The notes under the pieces were generated by a model. That model worked only from the letters and a program-made list of their open reading frames with translations, was not told the DNA's origin and did no database searches. From positions 1-6,073 of the forward strand of contig CALGLY010000005.1 of NCBI GenBank assembly GCA_937959095.1: a stretch of DNA of 6,073 nt, given 5' to 3'. This DNA is from an uncultured Saprospiraceae bacterium (GTDB lineage: Bacteria > Bacteroidota > Bacteroidia > Chitinophagales > Saprospiraceae). Positions 1 to 5,574 of the stretch are shown in pieces. Position numbers and translations under genes: made by a program. Every line of letters begins with the position of its first letter. Within the stretch, counting starts at the first letter, position 1.

Positions 1-126
1 CCAGCTGGGCCGGGAGATTCGAGAATTGATGCTCGCGCTCTCGCTCTCCTTGAAGACGAATTTCCCCACTTGGCCAGTGCAACGACAGTGCCCCTAGCAA
101 AGACAGTGCAACTGGAGCCACTCTTT
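1..126. other. GC-rich foreign-looking segment abutting truncated GMC gene
   Basis: Up to base 127 the minus-strand GMC oxidoreductase reads as a normal family member (…WYDYVEEFAGI). The next residues (KEWLQLHCLC, then a TAG at 94-96) do not continue the family pattern. Bases 1-120 are about 57% GC, against roughly 32-47% in sampled stretches of the window's other coding regions. The plus strand is open in frame 1 from base 1 through the junction. Its codons have about 76% GC at first positions and about 50% at second and third positions, which is weak evidence that a plus-strand gene enters from the left and is also cut here. The nonamer CAGTGCAAC occurs twice (75-83 and 104-112), and GACAGTGC twice (84-91 and 102-109). 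I cannot identify the source. It could be the edge of an inserted element, a rearrangement breakpoint, or a chimeric assembly end. Confidence 0.45.
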
Positions 127-633
127 AATTCCTGCAAACTCCTCCACGTAATCATACCAAGATGCGAGGTCTTTATAGCGAATCGGCCAATCCACCGCGA
201 TACCTTCCTTCTTATTCGCCTCAAAATCCATTTCACTCCACCGATAACTCTGCCGTCCCCACATCAGCGAACGTCCGCCCACCTGATAGCCGCGCATCCA
301 ATCGAAGCGTTTCACCTCCTGATACGGATGCTCCGTATCCTTCACAAAAAAGTGTTTTCGTGCTGCCGAAGTCGTATAGCCCGTTCTACTTTGTTTAGGG
401 TAATATTTATCATTTTCCTCCTGCGATGTGCGTCCCCGATTCTCCAACTCCCAGGGCGAAAGTGTAGCCGTGGGATAGCCCGTCACGTGCTTCACATCTC
501 GTCCGCGTTCCAGTACTAGGGTTTTCATACCCTTTTCGCAGAGTTCTTTTGCAGCCCAACCGCCACTAATACCCGACCCGATGACAATCGCATCGTAGGT
601 ATTTTCATCCTTAGCTTTAAGATTTAAATTCAT
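94..633 (-). CDS. GMC-family oxidoreductase, N-terminal fragment (3'-truncated)
   Basis: This is the FAD-binding N-terminal part of a glucose-methanol-choline oxidoreductase, a family that oxidises alcohols or sugars with FAD. Visible features are the Rossmann dinucleotide motif GSGISGG (residues 19-25), the acidic residue ending the second strand (E42 in LVLERGRD), and the conserved flavin-contacting segment GYQVGGRSLMWGRQSYRW (115-132). Bacteroidota homologues are about 550-570 residues; here only about 169 family-like residues remain before a 10-residue unrelated tail and TAG. The C-terminal substrate domain and catalytic His are missing, so the product is very probably inactive. The start at 633 fits the usual MNLNxKAKxENTYDAIVIGSG opening of the family; no Shine-Dalgarno site is visible. 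Homologues often neighbour a gluconate 2-dehydrogenase subunit 3-like gene, but none lies in the 660 bases upstream. Family assignment is secure; whether the truncation is biological is not. Confidence 0.9.
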   Translation of the reverse strand: MNLNLKAKDENTYDAIVIGSGISGGWAAKELCEKGMKTLVLERGRDVKHVTGYPTATLSPWELENRGRTSQEENDKYYPKQSRTGYTTSAARKHFFVKDTEHPYQEVKRFDWMRGYQVGGRSLMWGRQSYRWSEMDFEANKKEGIAVDWPIRYKDLASWYDYVEEFAGIKEWLQLHCLC

Positions 634-715
634 TGCTCTATGCGTTTTTATAAAAATGAAGGTAGGCTTTTTGGTAGGATTTGAAAAATAAAAATTTGCA
701 AAACAGGTATGAAAA

Positions 716-727
716 CAACAATTGTTG
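716..727. promoter_or_regulatory. 12-bp perfect palindrome upstream of GMC gene
   Basis: CAACAATTGTTG is a perfect 12-bp palindrome about 85 bp upstream of the GMC start codon. TTTGCAAAA just before it (696-704) and TTGCAAAATT just after it (725-734) form an imperfect direct repeat. It could be an operator for a dimeric regulator, but a short AT-rich palindrome can arise by chance and I recognise no regulator for it. Otherwise 634-823 shows no gene and no clear TTTG / TAnnTTTG promoter. Confidence 0.2.
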
Positions 728-829
728 CAAAATTACTAGGTTGCTTGGAGGTGTCCATAGGAAGTAAAAGAGTGATTAAGTTGCTTTTAGGATCTCTATA
801 TTATCATTGTTATTTTCATTAAAGCAGCA

Positions 830-1025
830 GGGCGTTCCCCGCTTCCTGCACTTAGTCCTATGTTTTTACGCATATTCGGCGGGGGCGGGCTGTCCGCTAC
901 AATTCAGGGCATCCAAAGGCGGTTCAGCCATCGCATCAGTGCGTCTTCGCTAGGTCGCTCAGCCACCCTTCTGCGGGCTTCACAGGCCTTTGGCTACCCT
1001 TCATTTCCACTACCATCCCTAACGC
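830..1025 (+). repeat. GC-rich structured intergenic element (possible ncRNA or dispersed repeat)
   Basis: This GC-rich island, in AT-rich flanks, folds into a multi-branch shape. The closing stem is GCGTT 832-836 with AACGC 1021-1025. Next are CCCCGC 837-842 with GCGGGG 879-884, and GCGG 885-888 with CCGC 894-897 around a GCTGT loop. A long arm pairs 907-920 with 986-999 (12 of 14 positions), with a small CGCA/TGCG hairpin (932-943) inside it. The four helices are nested and nearly contiguous, which is typical of a structured RNA or a foldback mobile repeat. From memory, the ends (GGGCGTTCCCC… and …CATCCCTAACGC) and the core (GGGCTGTCCGCT) resemble an intergenic element seen repeatedly in Bacteroidota genomes with variable hairpin arms; this is recollection, not a search result. 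GCAGCA lies at both edges (824-829 and 1024-1029). The orientation is arbitrary except that the hairpin at 1066-1100 would suit plus-strand transcription. An alternative local hairpin is GCAGGGCG 827-834 with CGC…CCTGC 840-849. Confidence 0.5.
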
Positions 1026-1065
1026 AGCATATTCTTGCACGGAGAGCTTTATACGATTACAAGAC

Positions 1066-1100
1066 TAAATCATTTTTTTATATCAATAAAAAATGATTTA
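1066..1100 (+). terminator. AT-rich perfect inverted repeat, terminator-like
   Basis: TAAATCATTTTTT (1066-1078) and AAAAAATGATTTA (1088-1100) form a perfect 13-bp stem around a 9-nt loop. The sequence after the stem is T-rich on the plus strand (TTCGTCCTTATTATT) and less so on the minus strand. No gene ends here. If it terminates transcription, the likely transcript is one running through the structured element just upstream. It could equally be a simple AT palindrome or part of a repeat boundary. Confidence 0.35.
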
Positions 1101-1126
1101 TTCGTCCTTATTATTACAATGTCTTT

Positions 1127-1263
1127 GCCAAATTGAAAAATGGAGAATTAAAAATTGAAAATTCACGTTTCGCTCATTTAAAAAAAAGAAACGGATTAAA
1201 AGTAGTTTGCATCTTTTGACGTTTAATAATTTTCAATTATCCATTTTTAATTTTCAATTTGGC
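1127..1263. repeat. AT-rich inverted-repeat element (MITE-like)
   Basis: The ends are a perfect 13-bp inverted repeat, GCCAAATTGAAAA (1127-1139) and TTTTCAATTTGGC (1251-1263). The arms inside are built from shuffled copies of the same words (AATTGAAAATT, AATTAAAAATGG), so each arm of about 37 bp largely complements the other. The centre (about 1165-1220) is unrelated. The segment is 137 bp with no ORF. GTCTT(T/A)GCCAAATT occurs at 1121-1134 and again at 1275-1288, a 14-bp direct repeat with one mismatch bracketing the element. It resembles a small non-autonomous transposable element or a foldback repeat just upstream of the arginase gene. Similar AATT/GAAAATT-rich intergenic repeats are, to my recollection, common in Bacteroidota. 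Confidence 0.45.
1206..1234 (+). promoter_or_regulatory. Weak candidate Bacteroidota-type promoter for arginase
   Basis: TTTG (1206-1209), 17 bases, then TAATTTTC (1227-1234) is one base off the Bacteroidota pattern TTTG / TAnnTTTG. It lies partly in the right arm of the inverted-repeat element, 66 bp before the arginase start. In such AT-rich sequence the match may be coincidental. The alternative is an unrecognised promoter in 1264-1299. Confidence 0.2.
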
Positions 1264-1299
1264 GCATGACATTAGTCTTAGCCAAATTATATATTAAAA

Positions 1300-2280
1300 A
1301 TGTGCAAAATCAAATTAATAGATGTGCCATCCGAAATAGGAGCAGGCACACGCGGCTCTAGCCTAGGCGTAGGTGCGATAAAAACAGCCGCAGAGAATGC
1401 GAAGAATGAATATTTTCGTCGCTTTCCTGTGCAACACGTCGAGCATGAAAACGACCTATTATTCGACACCGAACTAGAAGCGGCAACACCACATGCCAAG
1501 CGAATAGAAGGAGTCGTAACGCAATACGAACGCACGTCGGATGTAGTAGCGAGTGCATTAGAAACAGGACATTTTCCGATTGTACTCACAGGTGACCATT
1601 CCAATGCAGGTGGCACGATTTCGGGGCTAGTGAAAGCTTATCCTGAAAAATCATTAGGCATCATCTGGATAGATGCACATGCTGATTTGCATACGCCTTA
1701 TACTTCGCCATCGGGCAATATACATGGAATGCCACTAGCTGCCATGCTTGGACTAAATGAGCAAGGACGTGTTGGTTTTGGCTTGCGTCCCAATGCCATA
1801 AATGAGCAAACACAGAAGGCTTGGGAGGAGTTAAAGAATGTAGGCAACAAAATGCCTAAAGTAGATGGAAAAGATATTGTATTTTTGGGTTTGCGCGATA
1901 CCGAAGAGGAAGAAAATTTCTTAATCGAAGATGAAGGCATGACTGTCTTTAGAGTTGAAGAAGCGCGCAAGAAAGGTATGAAAAACACAGCAAAACAAGC
2001 GCTTCGAGTACTAAAAGACGTGGATATGATTCACGTTAGTTTTGATGTAGATAGCTTGGATTGCGATGTTGTATCACATGGAACAGGAACACCTGTGCCA
2101 AATGGCTTATTTATTCAAGAAGTAATTGCCTTTTTATCGGTTATTTTATCAGAGCCAAAGGTGTGTTGCTTTGAAGTCACGGAAGTGAATCCAACACTAG
2201 ACGAAAAACGAAATGCGATGGGAGAGGCAGCTTTCAAAATTTTGTATGAGGCCACCCGCGTTATCGAAGCATTTCAATAA
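1300..2280 (+). CDS. rocF: Arginase (ureohydrolase family)
   Basis: This is a predicted cytosolic binuclear manganese enzyme that hydrolyses L-arginine to L-ornithine and urea, for arginine catabolism. All ureohydrolase signatures are in order: TGDHS (H100 as metal ligand), IDAHADLH (D125, H127, D129), SGNIHGMP (N140, and H142 at the proton-shuttle position), SFDVDSLD (D249, D251), GTGTPVPNGL (261-270) and EVTEVNP (E295, the substrate-guanidinium Glu position). The length of 326 fits arginases (about 300-330). The SGNxHGxP motif and the overall pattern favour arginase over agmatinase or formimidoylglutamase, although the substrate is not proven. One oddity is that the usual GGDHS is TGDHS. 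The start at 1300 gives the normal opening of β1 (KIKLIDVPSEIGAG). There is no Shine-Dalgarno site; the leader is A/T-rich. The gene stands alone: 660 bases of non-coding sequence lie before it and 208 bases plus a hairpin separate it from the next gene. Confidence 0.9.
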   Translation: MCKIKLIDVPSEIGAGTRGSSLGVGAIKTAAENAKNEYFRRFPVQHVEHENDLLFDTELEAATPHAKRIEGVVTQYERTSDVVASALETGHFPIVLTGDHSNAGGTISGLVKAYPEKSLGIIWIDAHADLHTPYTSPSGNIHGMPLAAMLGLNEQGRVGFGLRPNAINEQTQKAWEELKNVGNKMPKVDGKDIVFLGLRDTEEEENFLIEDEGMTVFRVEEARKKGMKNTAKQALRVLKDVDMIHVSFDVDSLDCDVVSHGTGTPVPNGLFIQEVIAFLSVILSEPKVCCFEVTEVNPTLDEKRNAMGEAAFKILYEATRVIEAFQ

Positions 2281-2326
2281 AGGAGAATTTTTAGTGGTTT
2301 AGACTTTTAGAAATTTAGACATTACT

Positions 2327-2388
2327 ACTTTGGTGGTCTGCTTGTGAGCAATTGGTTTATGGATAAAGCATAAGCAGATAGCCAAAGT
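2327..2388 (+). terminator. Long G-U-rich hairpin after arginase, likely terminator
   Basis: Bases 2327-2346 pair with 2369-2388 at 19 of 20 positions as plus-strand RNA, including three G-U wobbles and one G-A mismatch. On the minus strand the wobbles become A-C mismatches, so the structure is meant to be read as plus-strand RNA. The 22-nt loop has a small TTTA/TAAA helix (2356-2367). A T-rich tract (2399-2410) follows after 10 bases, looser than a textbook terminator. It starts 46 bases after the arginase stop. TTTAGAC occurs twice just upstream (2298-2304, 2314-2320). Confidence 0.4.
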
Positions 2389-2407
2389 GAATTATCGATT
2401 TAATTTT

Positions 2408-2436
2408 TTTGTGAAATACTGAAAACGAATAATTTG
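2408..2436 (+). promoter_or_regulatory. Candidate promoter for the zinc-ribbon/hldA operon
   Basis: TTTG (2408-2411), 17 bases, then ATAATTTG (2429-2436) resembles the Bacteroidota TTTG / TAnnTTTG promoter, matching the TTTG half of the -7 element but not TA in register. It would start transcription about 45 bases before the ATG at 2489. Placement between the arginase hairpin and the next gene is sensible; the sequence match is only moderate. Confidence 0.3.
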
Positions 2437-2488
2437 TGTCTCATATCTCACATCTTTAAATCTGTCTATCTTATAATGAAGAAAAGAT

Positions 2489-3316
2489 ATGAAAACCTGT
2501 TCGAGTTGTAGTACAAGTTTGCCTGATACGGCGAAATTTTGTTTGAATTGTGGCGCACCACAAAACATCATAGCCGTAGAGTCTACCAACCAATCCATAG
2601 AGATTGACTTGGCAGGTGATGTGCCGCAGCAAATTATCGATTTATTTTTTGTTGCCTTAGAGCAGCGTGTCAGTCAAGAACACAAAGCAAATCAATATAG
2701 TCAGTACTACGAATTGCTTTACCAAACAGGTTTCAGAGATACCGTGCAATTGCGTGCCGATCAACTCGCAGAAGAGATTCGTACAAAAGATCCTATAGCG
2801 ACGCATCAACTACTAGAGCGGAGTTTTGAAGGCTTACTCGATTACTTTATTATCCATTTTGGCAAGGAACTTAATCACATTCATTTGCCCGATGCGATAT
2901 TGAAATATGAAGGCCGCAGTCTCTCCGAAGTTGATTTATACACGCTCTCGATGGATTATCTCGATTTTGAGCGCGAGGAGGAGCAGTTGTTTACCAACTT
3001 CGTGGAGATGCCCGTGAAAAAGCTGAAAAATGCAAGTAAATCTTTTCTATTTGCAGAGCAAAACGAGCGGGTCTTTTTCATCTGTGATCAATCTATATTT
3101 GGATCTTGCAAAGAAGGCTTCGCGATGACACAAGAGGCACTCTATTGGAAGGCACAATTGCAGCAACCAGAGCGGGTCTATTATCACAATATTCACGAAG
3201 TGAAGCGCGAAAAGAACTGGATAATGATAAACGGTTGTTTCTTCAATGTGAATCCTTCGATAAATGTAAAAATGATGAAACTTCTAAAACGATTGAAATA
3301 CTTACATGAGGATTGA
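2489..3316 (+). CDS. Zinc-ribbon domain protein of unknown function
   Basis: A 275-residue cytosolic protein with no signal peptide or membrane segment. The N-terminus is a zinc ribbon with C4-x2-C7 and C18-x2-C21 (CSSC…CLNCGAP). A linker of about 20 residues leads to a mostly helical, acidic middle (about 45-190). The C-terminal part (about 195-275) has a β-rich pattern, with GFAMTQEALYWK followed by …YYHNIHEVK… and …IMINGCFFNVN. That pattern resembles the small PH-like or 'is it on the membrane/sensor' type domains in bacterial zinc-ribbon proteins that carry an 'a.T..glyw' strand; this is inference and the domain name is uncertain. The ATG at 2489 puts the first Cys pair at residues 4-7, as usual for zinc-ribbon openings. 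No strong ribosome binding site is seen, only AAGAAAAGAT. Its last 11 bases overlap hldA, so the two are very probably co-transcribed and translationally coupled. Function is not recognised. Confidence 0.85.
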   Translation: MKTCSSCSTSLPDTAKFCLNCGAPQNIIAVESTNQSIEIDLAGDVPQQIIDLFFVALEQRVSQEHKANQYSQYYELLYQTGFRDTVQLRADQLAEEIRTKDPIATHQLLERSFEGLLDYFIIHFGKELNHIHLPDAILKYEGRSLSEVDLYTLSMDYLDFEREEEQLFTNFVEMPVKKLKNASKSFLFAEQNERVFFICDQSIFGSCKEGFAMTQEALYWKAQLQQPERVYYHNIHEVKREKNWIMINGCFFNVNPSINVKMMKLLKRLKYLHED

Positions 3317-4292
3317 GGAACTATTCGAAGAATTTAATGGGCTGAATGTCCTGATTGTGGGCGATGTGATGATTGACCGATATTGGACTGGAAAAGTAGA
3401 TCGTATTTCTCCCGAAGCTCCTGTGCCTGTGGTGGCTCTGCATCAATCGGAAGCACGACTAGGCGGTGCAGCTAATGTGGCTCTGAATGTGAAAGCATTG
3501 GGCGCAACTCCTTACTTATGCAGCGTGATAGGCAATGATGACTTGGGTAAGAAATTTTTGGAATTGCTCCCAACACATGGCATTTCTAATAAATCTTTAG
3601 TCCTTTCAGAAACGCGCAAAACTACAGTAAAGACCCGGATCTTAGCCAATAATCAGCAAATGCTACGAGTGGATGAGGAAGATGTAATTGATTTATCAGA
3701 GGAAGAGGGAAAAGACCTCCTAAAGACTATCCGCGATTTACTGGATCAACGTAGCATTCACGTCATTTTATTTCAGGATTATAATAAAGGGGTATTAAGC
3801 GAAAAGATAATTCGAGAAATTATATTAGAAGCAATAAAGCGAGATATTCCAACGGCTGTAGATCCGAAGTTTCATAATTTTTGGGCATATAAGCGGGTGA
3901 GTTTATTCAAGCCTAATCTGGCAGAAATCAATAGACAGTTACCTTTTGATTTGAAAACTACTCCAAGCAGTTTAAAAAAAGCTACTCAATATATTAATAG
4001 CAAATTAGGAAATAGGATTAGTCTCATCACACTATCTGATAAGGGCTTGTTTATAGATGATAATCAAGTTCAAGATGAATTATTACCTACTCAGGTAAGA
4101 GATATTGCGGATGTGTGTGGTGCAGGTGATGCTGTTATTAGCATAGCAGCACTTGGGTTGGCATTGGATATGGACATACATGTGATTGCTCAATTAGCAA
4201 ATATTGCAGGAGGGCAGGTTTGCGAGCAAGTAGGAGTCGCAGCTATAAATAAATTGAAACTATTAGAAGAATTTAGAATCTATAACAGCTAA
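3306..4292 (+). CDS. hldA: D-glycero-β-D-manno-heptose-7-phosphate kinase
   Basis: This kinase (also called RfaE domain I) phosphorylates D-glycero-D-manno-heptose 7-phosphate at C1, a cytosolic step toward ADP-heptose for the LPS core. The PfkB/ribokinase fold is clear: GDVMIDRYWTGKVDRISPEAPVPV (19-42) and ARLGGAANVALNV (50-62) for sugar binding, QDYNKG (157-162), AVDPK (184-188), KPNLAE (202-207), and the anion-hole and catalytic-base motif DVCGAGDA (269-276, base D275). At 328 residues it matches kinase-only HldA; the cytidylyltransferase half of bifunctional HldE (about 475 residues) is absent, so a separate hldC should exist elsewhere. The ATG at 3306 lies inside the end of the preceding gene, an 11-bp overlap that suggests coupling. 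An oddity is that GC content falls from about 50% (3361-3540) to about 32% (3781-4020) within the gene, though the protein reads as one intact enzyme. Confidence 0.92.
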   Translation: MRIEELFEEFNGLNVLIVGDVMIDRYWTGKVDRISPEAPVPVVALHQSEARLGGAANVALNVKALGATPYLCSVIGNDDLGKKFLELLPTHGISNKSLVLSETRKTTVKTRILANNQQMLRVDEEDVIDLSEEEGKDLLKTIRDLLDQRSIHVILFQDYNKGVLSEKIIREIILEAIKRDIPTAVDPKFHNFWAYKRVSLFKPNLAEINRQLPFDLKTTPSSLKKATQYINSKLGNRISLITLSDKGLFIDDNQVQDELLPTQVRDIADVCGAGDAVISIAALGLALDMDIHVIAQLANIAGGQVCEQVGVAAINKLKLLEEFRIYNS

Positions 4293-4300
4293 AATCAAAA

Positions 4301-4345
4301 TTCAAGAAGGATGAAAAAAATAAATATTCTTTTCCCCTTCTTGAA
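4301..4345 (+). terminator. Hairpin after hldA, possibly bidirectional terminator
   Basis: TTCAAGAAGG (4301-4310) and CCTTCTTGAA (4336-4345) are a perfect 10-bp inverted repeat starting 8 bases after the hldA stop. A further GAAAA/TTTTC pairing (4313-4317 with 4330-4334) extends the stem after a small internal loop. On the plus strand it is followed by A-rich sequence rather than a T-run. On the minus strand it is followed by TTTTGATTTT, a proper T-tract, so it may work better against transcription from the convergent gene. Position favours a shared terminator between converging genes. Confidence 0.5.
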
Positions 4346-4383
4346 AAACAAGGGATTTGATTTATCACTATTCTAGGTTCAGT

Positions 4384-4617
4384 TTAAGTATGCACTGGTT
4401 TAATATCTGAAATTGGGTATTTATCTAAAACGATAATTCCTTCTTCAAATTGATAGTCTCTTCTTATTTTGTTCACTTTAAAAGCTTTGGTAGTAATTAG
4501 CATAATTTCTAAAATAAGTGGGAAAACACAAGAGAGAGAGTTTCTATCTTGAGTTTTCCCGTTTAATGTAGTAATATGTGTGTATTGCTTTGCCTTATCT
4601 GATAGAAGTGTATATAA
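4384..4617 (-). other. Open frame without early start, possible gene remnant
   Basis: A minus-strand frame stays open for 77 codons (4617 to 4387) with stop TAA at 4384-4386, in a gap where the flanking genes end. It is bounded upstream by a TAA at 4618-4620, and its first ATG is at 4503-4501, giving a 39-residue product beginning MLITTKAFKVNKIRRDYQ. The inferred residues have a normal protein-like mix and include a hydrophobic stretch CVFPLILEIMLI. I recognise no family. With this AT content, a stop-free run of 77 codons would be uncommon but not rare over six frames. The strong hairpin at 4520-4560 within it argues that at least the upstream part is non-coding today. It is either a decayed gene fragment, a 39-residue small protein, or chance. 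The rest of 4293-4624 contains the two hairpins and nothing else I can name. Confidence 0.25.
4520..4560 (-). terminator. Strong hairpin after the dockerin-like gene
   Basis: GGGAAAAC (4520-4527) pairs with GTTTTCCC (4553-4560), and the stem continues inward as CAAGA (4529-4533) with TCTTG (4547-4551), plus a few more pairs across two single mismatches. On the minus strand it lies 64 bases after the dockerin-like gene's stop, and the sequence after it is CACTTATTTTAG, moderately T-rich. It is most likely that gene's terminator. The purine-only tract AGAGAGAGAG (4531-4540) occupies one inner arm. Confidence 0.55.
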
Positions 4618-4624
4618 TTAAAAT

Positions 4625-5485
4625 TTAGTCTGATTCTATTTTTACGTTTACAGGAATTACATTTAGATTAGCATCTACAAGCATCACATTTTCTATTGCG
4701 AATAAAGGACCTACTATTCTAAAGTTATCTATATCTGTAGTAATAATTGTGAATTCTCCAACGCCTCCACATTCATCACCATCTTTTTCTTCTCCATTAC
4801 CATTGTTGGCTCCTTTTTTGTTGATACGACTTATTGCTAAAGTAGTAATTACTTCATTAGCAATTTCATTTGTCACTACCATATGCCTTTTAGTGGAATG
4901 GTTTCGTGAGAACCAAAGATTATTTGCTAATGCAAAATTGATAGCAGGTTTCTGCCTCCTATCTGTTGCTATAATATGACCATTAAAAACAATATCAAAT
5001 GTCAAACCATATAAATCTTCAAGGTTATATCCACTATTATTTTCTTCTAAGAAAATTTGAATTTCCAATTCATTTGAAGAGTCAGTGGCATCGGGTACAA
5101 TTAATAAGGTAGGTGTACCCTCAATGCCACTACTATCAAAGTTGTCATTCTGTATATTACCGTGTTGAAGATTGAAATTCTTTATAACACCATTTTCGAT
5201 GTCGTTATTATTTATTTTTCCATCACCATTACAATCTGCATAAGCATGATTCACTCCATTGGGAAATGATTCATACCATGTGGGCGCTATTGTTGGTGAA
5301 TAAGTCGTATTTGCATTATCTCTAGCTGGGCCTGTTTTATTATAGACATTAGTAAGAAATAGAAAATCTACTCCATTTACTATTCCATTATTGTTTACAT
5401 CGCCAGGGTACATTTCTTGTGCTACAAGAAATGTAGTAGAGCTTAAGAAAATTAATAATATCTTAATTCCTAATTGACAGTTCAT
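4625..5485 (-). CDS. Secreted dockerin-like and cohesin-like domain protein
   Basis: A 286-residue exported protein. Residues 1-23 form a signal peptide (K8, hydrophobic core to about 20, likely cleavage near VAQ-E). Two EF-hand loops follow in dockerin type I style: D29-x-N31-x-N33-G-I-V-N37-x-x-D40 and D84-x-N86-x-D88-G-K-I-N92-x-x-D95. They are separated by about 45 residues containing TGPARxNA…W…PNGVNHAYADCN. This split pair is, to my knowledge, a Saprospiria hallmark near the N-terminus of large secreted proteins. Residues about 125-285 look like a cohesin-like β-sandwich (LYGLTFDIVFNG…, GEFTIITT, …IENVMLVDANLNVIPV), with an unusual Gly/Asn/Glu/Asp-rich loop at about 223-241. No type IX secretion sorting domain is seen, and the protein ends just where longer relatives continue. 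Its ligand is unknown; calcium-dependent folding or adhesion is inferred. The start at 5485 gives the complete signal peptide. TATATTTA on the minus strand (5498-5505) resembles a -7 box without a partner. Confidence 0.8.
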   Translation of the reverse strand: MNCQLGIKILLIFLSSTTFLVAQEMYPGDVNNNGIVNGVDFLFLTNVYNKTGPARDNANTTYSPTIAPTWYESFPNGVNHAYADCNGDGKINNNDIENGVIKNFNLQHGNIQNDNFDSSGIEGTPTLLIVPDATDSSNELEIQIFLEENNSGYNLEDLYGLTFDIVFNGHIIATDRRQKPAINFALANNLWFSRNHSTKRHMVVTNEIANEVITTLAISRINKKGANNGNGEEKDGDECGGVGEFTIITTDIDNFRIVGPLFAIENVMLVDANLNVIPVNVKIESD

Positions 5486-5574
5486 AACACTTTGTTTTAA
5501 ATATAGTTATGTCTTTTATAACCTTCAGGTTTACATTATTAAAAGCTAAGATATTTCTATTAAGAGAGATATTA

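Noticed and set aside
70..519. Plus-strand open frame (149 codons from a TTG)
   Set aside because: Beyond base 126 it is the antisense of the clearly recognisable GMC gene. Only the part before base 127 may be coding, and it is described as the foreign segment.
860..1096. Plus-strand ORF of 78 codons
   Set aside because: It lies over the structured element and the AT hairpin; the translation is Ser/Arg-rich with no family pattern, and the helices explain the sequence better.
1287..1988. Minus-strand ORFs opposite the arginase gene
   Set aside because: They are shadows of a gene with complete catalytic motifs in the other strand.
2392..2598. Minus-strand ORF of 68 codons
   Set aside because: It covers the promoter region and the zinc-ribbon start; the plus-strand Cys pairs are convincing, so this is a shadow.
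3106..3309. Plus-strand ORF in another frame inside the zinc-ribbon gene
   Set aside because: It overlaps the conserved C-terminal domain in a different frame, with no sign of dual coding.
4749..4979. Plus-strand ORF with hydrophobic segment
   Set aside because: It is antisense to the dockerin/cohesin-like gene, whose domain pattern is continuous there.
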